Positions 34,808 to 43,106 of a stretch of DNA of 64,000 bases are shown piece by piece. A program made the position numbers and the translations under genes. The stretch comes from Chloroflexota bacterium (GTDB lineage: Bacteria; Chloroflexota; Dehalococcoidia; Tepidiformales; Tepidiformaceae): NCBI GenBank assembly GCA_026702615.1, contig JAPPBY010000004.1, positions 1 through 64,000 of the forward strand, read 5' to 3'. The notes beneath the pieces were generated by a model. The model made no database searches. It had not been told where the DNA came from and saw nothing but the letters and a program-made list of their open reading frames with translations. Each line of letters begins with the position of its first letter. Positions within the stretch are counted from its first letter, which is position 1.

Positions 34808-34813
34808 TAAGAT
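34808..34813 (+). promoter_or_regulatory. -10 element for leaderless ruvA transcript
   Basis: TAAGAT followed by exactly 6 bases and the ruvA GTG. Confidence 0.55.
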
Positions 34814-34819
34814 CGCCCC

Positions 34820-35473
34820 GTGATCACCCACCTCTCCGGAACCCTCACCCACACGGACGTCGGCGAGCTCAGCGTCGAGATCGATGTCTCCGGCGTCCGC
34901 TACGAGGTGCTCGTCCCCGCCTTCCTCTGGCCCGAAATCCAGGAGACGACCGATTCCGCCGGTGAAGACGACCCCGATCCCCCGATCGCCCTGCATGTCC
35001 TCTACCACGCCACCGCCAATGTGCCTGTTCCCCTCCTCGTCGGCTTCCTCCGCCGCCCCGAGCGCGACTTCTTCCGCAAGTTCACCACGGTCGAGGGACT
35101 GGGCCCGACGAAGGCTGTCAAGGCCATGACCGTCTCCGTCAGCACCATCGCCCGCGCCATCGAACAGGAAGACCAGGCGGTCCTCACGCGCCTCCCCGGC
35201 ATCGGCCCCCGTGTCGCCGGGAAGATCATCGCGACCCTGCGGGGCAAGGTCGTCGCCGAGGCCGCCCTCCAGGACAGTGGGCTCGACAGCCCCGTCGACC
35301 TCGACAGCCTCCGCCGCGACCGCGTCTCCCTCGACGCCGTCGAGGCGATCGCCGCGCTCGGCTACGCCCGCACGGAGGCCCGCCGCTGGGTCGATGAAGC
35401 CCTCACCGACGACCCCGACATCGCCACGGTCGAGGAGCTCACCCTGGCCGTCCTCCGCGCTCGCGGCGCCTGA
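34820..35473 (+). CDS. ruvA: Holliday junction branch migration protein RuvA
   Basis: 217 residues from a GTG. N-terminal OB fold (LSVEIDVSGVRYEVLVP), a helix-hairpin-helix pair (FTTVEGLGPTKAVKAM and LPGIGPRVAGKIIATL), and a C-terminal RuvB-binding domain (DAVEAIAALGYARTEARRWV). An acidic insertion (about 40-55, DSAGEDDPDPP) in the OB domain is longer than usual. It is unlinked to ruvC (27159), and ruvB is absent from the window. Confidence 0.94.
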   Translation: MITHLSGTLTHTDVGELSVEIDVSGVRYEVLVPAFLWPEIQETTDSAGEDDPDPPIALHVLYHATANVPVPLLVGFLRRPERDFFRKFTTVEGLGPTKAVKAMTVSVSTIARAIEQEDQAVLTRLPGIGPRVAGKIIATLRGKVVAEAALQDSGLDSPVDLDSLRRDRVSLDAVEAIAALGYARTEARRWVDEALTDDPDIATVEELTLAVLRARGA

Positions 35474-35507
35474 CCTGCCCCGTTCGCCCCTAACCTCCCT
35501 GCCCCGC

Positions 35508-35513
35508 TAGGAT
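35508..35513 (+). promoter_or_regulatory. -10 element for leaderless transcript of the permuted DsbA-like gene
   Basis: TAGGAT followed by exactly 6 bases and the GTG at 35520. Confidence 0.5.
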
Positions 35514-35519
35514 GGCCCG

Positions 35520-36467
35520 GTGACCGAGCCCCCTGCCGACCCAGAGAGCACCCCTCCCCCGGAGCAGCGGCCGGAACCAGCGTTTGAGGCTCCCCCGCAG
35601 GCCCCTCGCAGGACCGTTCGTCCTCCGCTGTGGCCCTATTTCCTGACTCCGATCGCCGTGCTCATCGGCGCCGCCGCTATCGTCGTCACGATCATCCTGC
35701 TCGACGACGACCCGCCTCCCGCCGAGCCCATCGGCCCCGCCCTGGAGTCTCTGTCCGAGGCGGTCGAGTCCCTCGCCGACGCTTCCGAGGACATGCGGGC
35801 TGCCGCCGAGGCCGCCCAACCCGCCGCCGCCCGCGATCCGGTCACCCTCCGCGGGACACTGGAGGGCTACGCCGCCGACCTCGACCTCGACGCCACGGCC
35901 TTCGGAGCGTGTCTCGGGGACTCGGCGACCCTCGACACGGTCGGCGATCAGCTCCAGCGCGGCCTCGACCTTGGTGTGAACGGCACGCCCGCCTTCTTCG
36001 TGAACAACAAGTACATCTCCGGGGCGCAGCCATCCGGGGTGTTCGCCGAGGTCATCGCCGCCGAGCTTGCGGGCAGCCCCACCACCATCGAGGAGTACTC
36101 GGAACCCATTCAGGTGCTTGCCAACCGCGAGCCCCCCGCCTTCGCCATCCTCGACCGGGCCCCGGACTTCTCGAATGCGCCCATCAAAGGCAGCCCCGAC
36201 GCTACTGTCGTGATCGTCGAGTTCAGCGACTTCCAGTGCCCGTTCTGCCAGCGCTGGTACCTGAACACCCTTCCCGAAATCGAGCGGCAGATCGGCGACG
36301 ATGTGGCGCTCGTCTTCCTCCACTTCCCCATCACGCAGCTCCACCCGAATGCCCCCACCGCCCACGCCGCCGCCGAGTGCGCCGGGGAGCAGGGCAAGTT
36401 CTGGGAGATGCACGACCTCCTCTTCGAAACGCAGGACGAGTGGTCGCGGCTCCCGAACCCGAACTAG
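35520..36467 (+). CDS. Membrane-anchored DsbA-like thiol-disulfide protein with circularly permuted domain order
   Basis: 315 residues. A Pro-rich cytosolic start, one membrane helix (about 38-62) and an extracytoplasmic part. Residues 112-184 read like the second half of a DsbA/Thioredoxin_4 domain: YAADLDLDATAFGACL, then LGVNGTPAFFVNNKYISGAQP with the cis-Pro loop TP at 156-157. Residues 218-306 then read like the first half: IKGSPDATVVIVEFSDFQCPFCQRWY (CPFC at 240-243), PNAPTAHAAAECAGEQGKFWEMHDLLFE. The protein stops at 315, exactly where the second half would normally begin. All fold elements are thus present once but in swapped order. Likely oxidises or isomerises exported thiols. Two truncated tandem domains are the alternative. 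Confidence 0.8.
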   Translation: MTEPPADPESTPPPEQRPEPAFEAPPQAPRRTVRPPLWPYFLTPIAVLIGAAAIVVTIILLDDDPPPAEPIGPALESLSEAVESLADASEDMRAAAEAAQPAAARDPVTLRGTLEGYAADLDLDATAFGACLGDSATLDTVGDQLQRGLDLGVNGTPAFFVNNKYISGAQPSGVFAEVIAAELAGSPTTIEEYSEPIQVLANREPPAFAILDRAPDFSNAPIKGSPDATVVIVEFSDFQCPFCQRWYLNTLPEIERQIGDDVALVFLHFPITQLHPNAPTAHAAAECAGEQGKFWEMHDLLFETQDEWSRLPNPN

Positions 36468-36473
36468 CCGCCT

Positions 36474-36881
36474 CTACCCCGCCTCCTCCAGCCTCCCCTG
36501 GATGTGACGCACCACCCGCCCCGTGCGGTCGTACCCCGCGCTGCAGTGGACCAGCACCGGCTTCGGCAGCCGCCGGAACGACGCCCACGCCTCGTCGAGC
36601 TGCGCCGCCGTGTACGGCTCCGTAAGCCCGTCGCGGACACCCATGTGCGCCACCTCGAAGCCCGCCGTCCGGTAGCGCCCCAGCAATCCCTCTGGCAGCG
36701 CCTCCGCGTAGAGCGGCAGCTGGTCGTCACCGAGCAGGCAGATCACCGACCGCACGCCGGCCGCCTGCGCCTCCGCGATCCACGCCTCCACGACCGCGCG
36801 CGATACCGCCCGCTCCTCCCCCGGGACGTACCCGGGACGCGAGCTCACCGCCAGCTCACGCTCGATGATCCAGCTCACCAT
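36474..36881 (-). CDS. Dual-specificity/tyrosine phosphatase-like protein
   Basis: 135 residues from the ATG at 36881. The phosphatase P-loop HCSAGYDRTGR (near 112-122; Cys nucleophile, Arg) is intact, with the general-acid Asp candidate in MGVRDGLTEPY. It starts SWIIERELAVSSRPGYVPGEE, typical of small cyclin-phosphatase-like DSPs. A far longer open frame continues upstream but is the shadow of neighbouring genes. Follows the next gene by only 5 bases on the same strand, so they form an operon. Confidence 0.82.
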   Translation of the reverse strand: MVSWIIERELAVSSRPGYVPGEERAVSRAVVEAWIAEAQAAGVRSVICLLGDDQLPLYAEALPEGLLGRYRTAGFEVAHMGVRDGLTEPYTAAQLDEAWASFRRLPKPVLVHCSAGYDRTGRVVRHIQGRLEEAG

Positions 36882-36886
36882 CGGCC

Positions 36887-37855
36887 CTACACGGCCCCCA
36901 TCAACCCGAACGCCTCCGCGATCGCCTGCGCGGCCCGCCGCTCGTGCCCCGCCGCCCTCCGCAGCGCGTTCGCCGCCGCCTCCCGCAGCCCCGGATTCGC
37001 GACGTTCCCGTGTCCGCCCGCCGGGAACGGGAACAGCGTCAGCAGCGGCGAGAGCGCCTGCGTCACGTCGCGCACCGCCTCCTCCGCCCGACCCAGCGGC
37101 TCCGCCAGTGGCGGGACCGACTCCGCCAGGTCGCGCAGGAACGCCGCGCCGTCCATGCGCGCCGCCTGCAGCACCGCGAGCGTGTACGCGTTCCCCGCCC
37201 GGTCCACCTCGCCCGTCCCCTCGAGGGTGTCCGCCCACGCCTCCAGCGCCGCCGTCCCGCGCGGGTGCTCGCTCGCGCCCCCTTCGCCGGACAGTAGCTC
37301 CAGCGCCGTCTGCAGCGCCCCCAGCACCGCCAGCTCCGGGTCGGGGTCGCTCGGCCCCGTTGGCGCGAACAGCTCGATGATGCCCAGCGCGGGCGACGGC
37401 CAATCGCTCCAGGGGGCGAATCCCCCCAGCTCGCCCGACACTGCCGACTCCACGTGGAACCCGGCCCGCTCGTCGTCGTAGCCGGTCACGATCGCGAACT
37501 CGTGCACCTGCAGGTCGAATCCGATCAGGGGAATGCCCTCGTCCAGCCGCTCCCGCGCCCATCCCAGCGCCTCCTCCCGCGCCGCCGCCAGCTCCTCCCC
37601 CTGCGCCCGCCGCCCGAACCGCTCCCACGCCAGACCCGTGCGCGCGTACCGCTCCACCATCGCGCCCCAGTCCAGCTCGTGCGGGCCGTTCGGCAGCGCC
37701 GCGACTCCCCCCTCGCTGGCCAGGCACAGGTGCCACGCGTGCCCCGTCAGGCCCATCACGGCGTGACGGGGCAGCTCCAGCCCCTCCGCCGCCAGCACCC
37801 CTTCGAGCGCGCCCGCCGCCGTCGTCCAGTTCGGTCTCAGTGTGAGTTCGCCCAC
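36887..37855 (-). CDS. Hypothetical protein, possibly BtrH/C39-like
   Basis: 322 residues from a GTG. The first half (GLTGHAWHLCLAS, LIGFDLQVHEFAIVTGYDD, FHVESAVSGELGGFAPW) resembles the papain-like BtrH N-terminal domain, though without a certain catalytic triad (His in VHEFAIVTGYDD is a candidate). The second half is helical and Ala-rich. Upstream partner of the phosphatase gene. The assignment is weak. Confidence 0.5.
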   Translation of the reverse strand: MGELTLRPNWTTAAGALEGVLAAEGLELPRHAVMGLTGHAWHLCLASEGGVAALPNGPHELDWGAMVERYARTGLAWERFGRRAQGEELAAAREEALGWARERLDEGIPLIGFDLQVHEFAIVTGYDDERAGFHVESAVSGELGGFAPWSDWPSPALGIIELFAPTGPSDPDPELAVLGALQTALELLSGEGGASEHPRGTAALEAWADTLEGTGEVDRAGNAYTLAVLQAARMDGAAFLRDLAESVPPLAEPLGRAEEAVRDVTQALSPLLTLFPFPAGGHGNVANPGLREAAANALRRAAGHERRAAQAIAEAFGLMGAV

Positions 37856-37897
37856 GGATCCATCCCCGCCAATCGCGGCCCGTTCTGCGGGCGACCG

Positions 37898-37903
37898 TAG
37901 AAT
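37898..37903 (+). promoter_or_regulatory. -10 box for the M16 peptidase gene
   Basis: TAGAAT, 34 bases before the ATG at 37938, giving a leader of about 28 bases with a GAGAGG binding site. Confidence 0.4.
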
Positions 37904-37937
37904 ACGCCCAACCCGCCCCGGAACGAGAGGCTACCCC

Positions 37938-39212
37938 ATGGCCGTTACCTGGCAGACGACCACACTCCCCCACGGCCTGCGTGTCGTCACCACCCCCGTC
38001 CCCACCACCCAGGCGGCCACCGTCAGCCTCTTCGTCGGTGTCGGATCCCGCTCCGAGCCCCAGCGCCTGAACGGCATCACGCACTTCCTTGAGCACATGA
38101 TCTTCAAGGGAACCGAGCGTCGTCCCAAGGCCAACATGATCGCCGAGGAGATCGAGGGCGCTGGCGGCACCCTCAACGCCTACACGAACAAGGAATACAC
38201 CTGCTACTGGAACATCGTCCCCTACGACCGCCTCGAGACTGCAATCGACATAACCGCTGACATGCTCCTCCACTCCACCCTCTCTCAGGAGGAGATCGAC
38301 CGCGAGCGTACCGTCGTCCAGCAGGAACTGAAGCGGAACCACGACAACCCCGGAAGCTGGGTGGGGCGCCTCCTCGGCGTCTCCGTCTACGGCGAGCAGC
38401 CCTGCGGCTGGGACGTTGGCGGCAGCGTCGAGCACGTCGATGGCATGAACCGCCCCGACTTCCTCGAGCACATGGAGGGCTGGTACCTCGGTCCGAACAT
38501 GGTCCTCTCCGTCTCCGGGAACTGCACCCACGAGCAGGTCCTGGAACTGGCCGAACCCTGTTTCGCCGAAGTCGCCAGCGGTTTCCTCCCAGCCGTCACC
38601 CCCTACGACCCCGACACAAGCGGCCCCCGGGTCAGCATCGATTCCCGCGACATCGACCAGTGCAGCGTCATGCTCGGCATGCCCCTCTTCGGCCGCCACG
38701 ACCCCCGCCGCTTCGCCCTCCGCATCCTCAACGACGTGCTCGGCTCCGGCATGTCCTCTCGGCTCTTCACCGAGGTGCGCGAGCGCCGCGGCCTCGCGTA
38801 CTCCGTGCACTCAAGCTACGGCTACCTCGCCGATGCTGGGGTCTTCACCGTCTCCGCCGGCGTCAACCGCGAGAAGCTCTCCGAGACCATCGGCGTCTGC
38901 CTCGACGAGCTCCGCAAGCTCGTCGACGAGCCCGTCCCCGAGGACGAGCTGCGCCGCGCCAAGGACCACGCCATCGGCCGCTTCCGCCTCTCCCTCGAAA
39001 CGGCCTTCTCCCTCGGCCAGCGCCACGGCGAGCACCTCCTCACGAAGGGCGAGGTCGAGACCATCGACGACTTCGTGGCCGGTCTCGAAGCGGTCGACGC
39101 CTCCCAGGTCCGCTCCCTCGCGACCGACATCTTCGTGAGCGACCGCATGCACTGCGCCGCCGTCGGCCCGGACCTGAGCGAGGACGAGATCGCGAACGCC
39201 CTGGGCTGCTAA
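37938..39212 (+). CDS. M16-family zinc peptidase (processing-peptidase-like)
   Basis: 424 residues. The inverted zinc motif HFLEH (near 54-58) with the distal Glu in the MIAEEIEGAGGTLNAYTNKEYTCYW stretch, and the C-terminal GSGMSSRLFTEVRERRGLAYSV motif. It is the single-chain YmxG/MPP-beta-like type that works as a homodimer in the cytosol. The stop interleaves with purL's in CTAA. It lacks the pnp neighbour seen in many bacteria. Confidence 0.93.
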   Translation: MAVTWQTTTLPHGLRVVTTPVPTTQAATVSLFVGVGSRSEPQRLNGITHFLEHMIFKGTERRPKANMIAEEIEGAGGTLNAYTNKEYTCYWNIVPYDRLETAIDITADMLLHSTLSQEEIDRERTVVQQELKRNHDNPGSWVGRLLGVSVYGEQPCGWDVGGSVEHVDGMNRPDFLEHMEGWYLGPNMVLSVSGNCTHEQVLELAEPCFAEVASGFLPAVTPYDPDTSGPRVSIDSRDIDQCSVMLGMPLFGRHDPRRFALRILNDVLGSGMSSRLFTEVRERRGLAYSVHSSYGYLADAGVFTVSAGVNREKLSETIGVCLDELRKLVDEPVPEDELRRAKDHAIGRFRLSLETAFSLGQRHGEHLLTKGEVETIDDFVAGLEAVDASQVRSLATDIFVSDRMHCAAVGPDLSEDEIANALGC

Positions 39213-41419
39213 AGCCCCAGCCCCGACTCCCACGCCTCGCGAACCTCGCCGAGGTCCGCGTCGACGGGTCCGAAGCGCAGGATGCCCTCGTCCGTCGTGA
39301 CGCCCAGCCGTGTGGCTGGCACCCCCACTTCCTCCGCCAGCGCCGCCAGCCGCTCCCCCGCTTCCGGACGCGCGCTCACGATGATGCGCCCCTGTCCCTC
39401 GCCGAACAGCGCCGCGTCGATGCGCCCCTCCACCTCGACCTCCCCAGCGAAGCCGTAACCGCCAAGCAGGCAGCACTCCGCCAGCGCCACTACGAGCCCG
39501 CCGTCGCTGCAGTCGTGCGCGCTCAACAGCAGACCCGCGTCGTTCGCGCCCAGCACCAGGTCGTGCAGCCGCGCTTCCGCCTCGAGGTCGACCGTCGGCG
39601 TGCCGATGACGGCGCCGTGTACTGCCTCCAGGTACTCGCTCCCCGCGAGCGTTCGCGCGGCCTGCTCGACCGTCCCGCCCAGCAGCCAGACCTCCGTCCC
39701 CGCCCGCTCGAACGCCGCCCCCAGGTGCGCCTGCACGTCCTCCAGCACCCCCAGCATCCCGATCACCGGTGTCGGCCAGACCGGCGCCCCGCCACTCTCG
39801 TTGTAGAGGCTCACGTTGCCGCTCACGACGGGCGTCCCGAACGCCTCGCAGGCCGCGGAGATGCCGTCCACCGCCCCGGCCAGCGTCGCGTATACCTCAA
39901 GGTTCTCGGGCGCGCCGAAGTTGAGGCAGTCCGTCACCGCCACCGGCCGCGCGCCCGTGCAGACGACGTTCCGCGCCGCCTCCGCCACCGCGATGGCGCC
40001 GCCGTTGTGCGCGTCGAGCTGGCAGTAGCGGCCGTTCCCGTCCGTCGCCACGGCGATGCCCCGCGTCGTGCCCGACACCCGCAGCACCGCCGCGTCGCCC
40101 CCGGGCGCCACCACCGTGTTCGTCAGCACCTGGTGGTCGTACTGCCGGAACACCTCCGCCTTGCTCGCGAGGTTCGGCCGCTGGATCAGCGCCACGAGCG
40201 CTTCCGTCGCCGCCTCGGGACGCAGGTCCGGGAACGCTCCCGGATTGGCCTGGCTGCGCGCCAGCGCGTCCAGGCTGCGCTGCCCGTCGCGCGTGTAGGC
40301 CGGCGCCTCCGTCGCCACCTCGACCGGCACGCGCCCGACCTCCACCCCGTCTTCCCGCAGCACCACCTCGTCGCCGTCCGTCACCTGCCCGATCTCGATG
40401 CAGTCCACCTCCCAGCGCTCGAACAGCGCTGCCACGTCCGCCACGTGCTCCCGCTTCGCGATGACGAGCATTCGCTCCTGGCTCTCCGAGAGCATGACCT
40501 CATACGGCGTCATCCCCGACTCCCGGCGCGGCACGCACTCCAGGTTCAGCACCGCCCCCGCCTCGCCCCGCGCGCAGCACTCGAGCACCGAGCTCGTCAG
40601 CCCCGCCGCCCCTAGGTCCTGCAGCCCCACGATCCAGTCGCGATGCTCCGAGGCGAGCTCGAAACACGCCTCCATCAGCATCTTCTCCAGGAACGGGTTG
40701 CCCACCTGCACCGCCGGACGCATCTCCTCGAACCGCGCCTCCGGATCGGTGCGGCTCGCAAGCCCGCTCGCCCCGTGGATGCCGTCCCGGCCCGTGTCCG
40801 CGCCCACGAGCAGCAGTGCGTTCCCCTCGCCGCTCGCCGTCGCGCTCACGATCCCGTCCGCCCGCACCAGCCCCACGCACATCGCGTTCACGAGCGGGTT
40901 GCCGTTGTACGGCCCCCCGACCACCACCTCGCCCCCCACCGTGGGGATGCCGAGGCAGTTCCCGTACCCGCCGATGCCGCCCACTACCCCCTCGAACAGG
41001 TAGCGGTTGTTTCCCTCGTCCAGCGGCCCGAAGCGGAGCGAGTCCAGCAGCGCGATCGGGTACGCCCCCATCGCGAAGATGTCCCGCACGATGCCTCCCA
41101 CGCCCGTCGCCGCCCCCTCGTACGGCTCGATCGCCGACGGGTGGTTGTGCGACTCGACCTTCATCACCACCGCCCAGCCGTCCCCGATGTCGACAGCCCC
41201 CGCGTTTTCCTCGCCCACGCGGGTCAGTACGCGGTCGCCCCCGCTCGGAAAGCGGCGCAGTAGAGGGCGGCTGTTCTTGTAGCCGCAGTGCTCGCTCCAG
41301 AGCGAGCCGAACATCCCCAGCTCGACCTCGTTTGGTTCGCGCCCCAGCCGCGCGACGAGGAGGTCGTACTCGTCGCGGCTCAGCGCGACCGCGTCCAGCG
41401 CCTCCTGCTCGACCGCCAC
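39209..41419 (-). CDS. purL: Phosphoribosylformylglycinamidine synthase subunit PurL
   Basis: 736 residues, the small-PurL type that needs separate PurQ and PurS. Motifs GMFGSLWSEHCGYKNSRPLL, VMKVESHNHPSAIEPYEGAATGVGGI, LGAAGLTSS and SAHDCSDGGLVVALAEC are diagnostic. It converts FGAR to FGAM with ATP and ammonia passed from PurQ. GTG start with TAGCAT 6 bases upstream. purQ lies about 2.3 kb upstream, separated by four membrane-protein genes; purS is not in the window. Confidence 0.97.
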   Translation of the reverse strand: MAVEQEALDAVALSRDEYDLLVARLGREPNEVELGMFGSLWSEHCGYKNSRPLLRRFPSGGDRVLTRVGEENAGAVDIGDGWAVVMKVESHNHPSAIEPYEGAATGVGGIVRDIFAMGAYPIALLDSLRFGPLDEGNNRYLFEGVVGGIGGYGNCLGIPTVGGEVVVGGPYNGNPLVNAMCVGLVRADGIVSATASGEGNALLLVGADTGRDGIHGASGLASRTDPEARFEEMRPAVQVGNPFLEKMLMEACFELASEHRDWIVGLQDLGAAGLTSSVLECCARGEAGAVLNLECVPRRESGMTPYEVMLSESQERMLVIAKREHVADVAALFERWEVDCIEIGQVTDGDEVVLREDGVEVGRVPVEVATEAPAYTRDGQRSLDALARSQANPGAFPDLRPEAATEALVALIQRPNLASKAEVFRQYDHQVLTNTVVAPGGDAAVLRVSGTTRGIAVATDGNGRYCQLDAHNGGAIAVAEAARNVVCTGARPVAVTDCLNFGAPENLEVYATLAGAVDGISAACEAFGTPVVSGNVSLYNESGGAPVWPTPVIGMLGVLEDVQAHLGAAFERAGTEVWLLGGTVEQAARTLAGSEYLEAVHGAVIGTPTVDLEAEARLHDLVLGANDAGLLLSAHDCSDGGLVVALAECCLLGGYGFAGEVEVEGRIDAALFGEGQGRIIVSARPEAGERLAALAEEVGVPATRLGVTTDEGILRFGPVDADLGEVREAWESGLGL

Positions 41420-41425
41420 AGCCCG

Positions 41426-41431
41426 ATGCTA
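41426..41431 (-). promoter_or_regulatory. -10 element for leaderless purL transcript
   Basis: TAGCAT followed by exactly 6 bases and the purL GTG, so purL can be transcribed separately from the membrane genes in front of it. Confidence 0.5.
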
Positions 41432-41461
41432 CCGCCCCTCCCTCTCACGCGCGCGCTCCGC

Positions 41462-41890
41462 CTACGAGGTCACCTCGACGCGCGTTCCCGCTGCCTTGTC
41501 CCAGAGGCACTGCCGGTTCCCGTCCCACATGCACCAGAGCGCCGCCACCAGCCAGACCACCACCCCCGCCAGCGCGAGATCGACGCCTCCCTCCACTTCC
41601 ATCGACAGCAGCAGCAGGTCAAGGAGGACGAATGCCACGACCTTGAGCAGCACGTCCCGGACGACCATCCGCCGCAGGCTCGCCGGCCGCCCCTCCCCAT
41701 CGACGACGCGCATCCCCAGCAGCCGCTTCGCGGGCGTCTGTCCGCCTCGCCCCGTGCTCGCGAACCAGAACGCCCACCCAACCCCGAGCGTCAGCCCGAA
41801 CAGCGCCATCTCAAGGACGTGACCGGAGAGCCGCTGCCCGCGGCTGGCCAGCACGATGGGCGTTTGCGAGGGAGCCTCGTCCGTCGCCAA
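41462..41890 (-). CDS. RDD-family membrane protein
   Basis: 142 residues from a TTG at 41890, chosen because AGGGCG precedes it and because the alignment with the upstream paralogue then starts at the same place. The RDD pattern is LASRGQRLSGHVLEMALFGLTLGVGW with further helices and the GQTPAKRLLGMRVVDGEG motif, ending ALWCMWDGNRQCLWDKAAGT. Integral membrane; function unknown, possibly transport or stress-related. Paralogue of the next gene, without its SHOCT tail. Confidence 0.75.
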   Translation of the reverse strand: MATDEAPSQTPIVLASRGQRLSGHVLEMALFGLTLGVGWAFWFASTGRGGQTPAKRLLGMRVVDGEGRPASLRRMVVRDVLLKVVAFVLLDLLLLSMEVEGGVDLALAGVVVWLVAALWCMWDGNRQCLWDKAAGTRVEVTS

Positions 41891-41912
41891 CGTTTCGCCC
41901 TGCGACCCGGGC

Positions 41913-42473
41913 CTACAGGTTCTCCAGCTCCCGAGCCCGCCGCTCTTCGTACTCCTCATCGGTCAGCAGACCGCGCGCGTGCAGGTCCTGCAGCGTCTCG
42001 AGGTTCTCGGCCGATCGTTCGGCGGAAGAGGTGCCCCTCATGCCGCCCGAGGTGTCTGCCTCAACAACGTACGTGCCGATCATTTTGTCCCAGAGGCACT
42101 GCCGGTTCGCATCCCAGGCGCACCAGAGCGCGGCAATCGCGAACGCGACCAGCGTGATCGCGCCTGCAAGCCCCGGGTTCACGGGGCTCAGCACAAGGTC
42201 CAGCACCACGAACACCGCCCACTTGGCGACGATCTCCCGGAGCAGCATCCACCCCAGCCCAGCTCGACTCCCGTCCTCGCGGACCACGTGCATGCCGAGC
42301 AGTTGCTTCCCCGGGTTCTGCCCCCGCTGTCCGACGACAAGGAGCCAGATCAGCCAGCCAATCCCGAGCGTGAACGCGAAGAGAACGATGTCGAGGACGT
42401 ACGCCGCCAGTCGCCGTCCCTGGCTTGCCAGCTCCAGTTCGGGTCCTTCGGAAAACTCCGCTGCGACCGTCAT
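41913..42473 (-). CDS. RDD-family membrane protein with SHOCT tail
   Basis: 186 residues from the ATG at 42473 with AGGAGGG upstream. RDD domain (LASQGRRLAAYVLDIVLFAFTLGIGW, GQNPGKQLLGMHVVREDG, CLWDKMIGT) followed by a short oligomerisation SHOCT motif (LQDLHARGLLTDEEYEERRARELENL). It starts 8 bases after the DUF4389 gene and is clearly in its operon. Confidence 0.85.
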   Translation of the reverse strand: MTVAAEFSEGPELELASQGRRLAAYVLDIVLFAFTLGIGWLIWLLVVGQRGQNPGKQLLGMHVVREDGSRAGLGWMLLREIVAKWAVFVVLDLVLSPVNPGLAGAITLVAFAIAALWCAWDANRQCLWDKMIGTYVVEADTSGGMRGTSSAERSAENLETLQDLHARGLLTDEEYEERRARELENL

Positions 42474-42481
42474 GCGCCCTC

Positions 42482-43066
42482 CTACGTGAAGCTGAATGGC
42501 GGGTATTCGTCGACCAACAGGGCGCCGTAGGCGTTCACGCGCTCGGTCCAGACGGTGTACCCCAGGAGGAAGTTGTGAAGCCCCTCGGGGACCCGTCCGA
42601 CGATCAGTGCGATCAGCCACGTCGCCAGAATCACGAAGGACGCGGCGAGGCCGAGGAACCACAGCACAATTCCGTGCGGAATGATGAGGATGGGCCGGAA
42701 AAAGGTCGTCAGCCGGTTGCGGTCTTCGCTTCGCTCCTCCACAACGAGCCGCGCGGGGTAGTCCCCCTCCTCCTCCAGAGAGAAAGGTGGGTAGCGACCG
42801 GTCAGAAGGGCGGCGTAGGCGCTGACGCGTGCCGTCCAGCGCGACACACCGATCGCGAACCGCAACATGCTCGCCGGATACCGCCCCACGAACACGATCG
42901 TGAACCACGCCAGCAGCGTCACCACGCCTAGCGCGATCCCCAGGAGCTCGATAATGATCACGTGCGGGATGACGAGCAGCCACCGGAACAGGATCGAGAG
43001 CCGGTTCTGGGCGGTCACCTCGTCGACTTCGAACTGAACCGGATAGCCCGTTGTCTCGGCTGTCAT
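42482..43066 (-). CDS. DUF4389 membrane protein (two repeats)
   Basis: 194 residues made of two similar halves: NRLSILFRWLLVIPHVIII...GRYPASMLRFAIGVSRWTARVSAYAALLTGRYPPF and NRLTTFFRPILIIPHGIVLW...GRVPEGLHNFLLGYTVWTERVNAYGALLVDEYPPF. Each half has two membrane segments. AAAGGGG precedes the start. Function unknown. Confidence 0.85.
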   Translation of the reverse strand: MTAETTGYPVQFEVDEVTAQNRLSILFRWLLVIPHVIIIELLGIALGVVTLLAWFTIVFVGRYPASMLRFAIGVSRWTARVSAYAALLTGRYPPFSLEEEGDYPARLVVEERSEDRNRLTTFFRPILIIPHGIVLWFLGLAASFVILATWLIALIVGRVPEGLHNFLLGYTVWTERVNAYGALLVDEYPPFSFT

Positions 43067-43106
43067 GGCGAGCCCCTTTCAGGCGACGAGGTTATGGGCC
43101 CCGACT

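Noticed and set aside
36882-38810. Upstream extension of the phosphatase frame to a 778-residue protein
   Set aside because: It runs antisense to the M16 peptidase and in another frame of the 322-residue gene, with no domain content.
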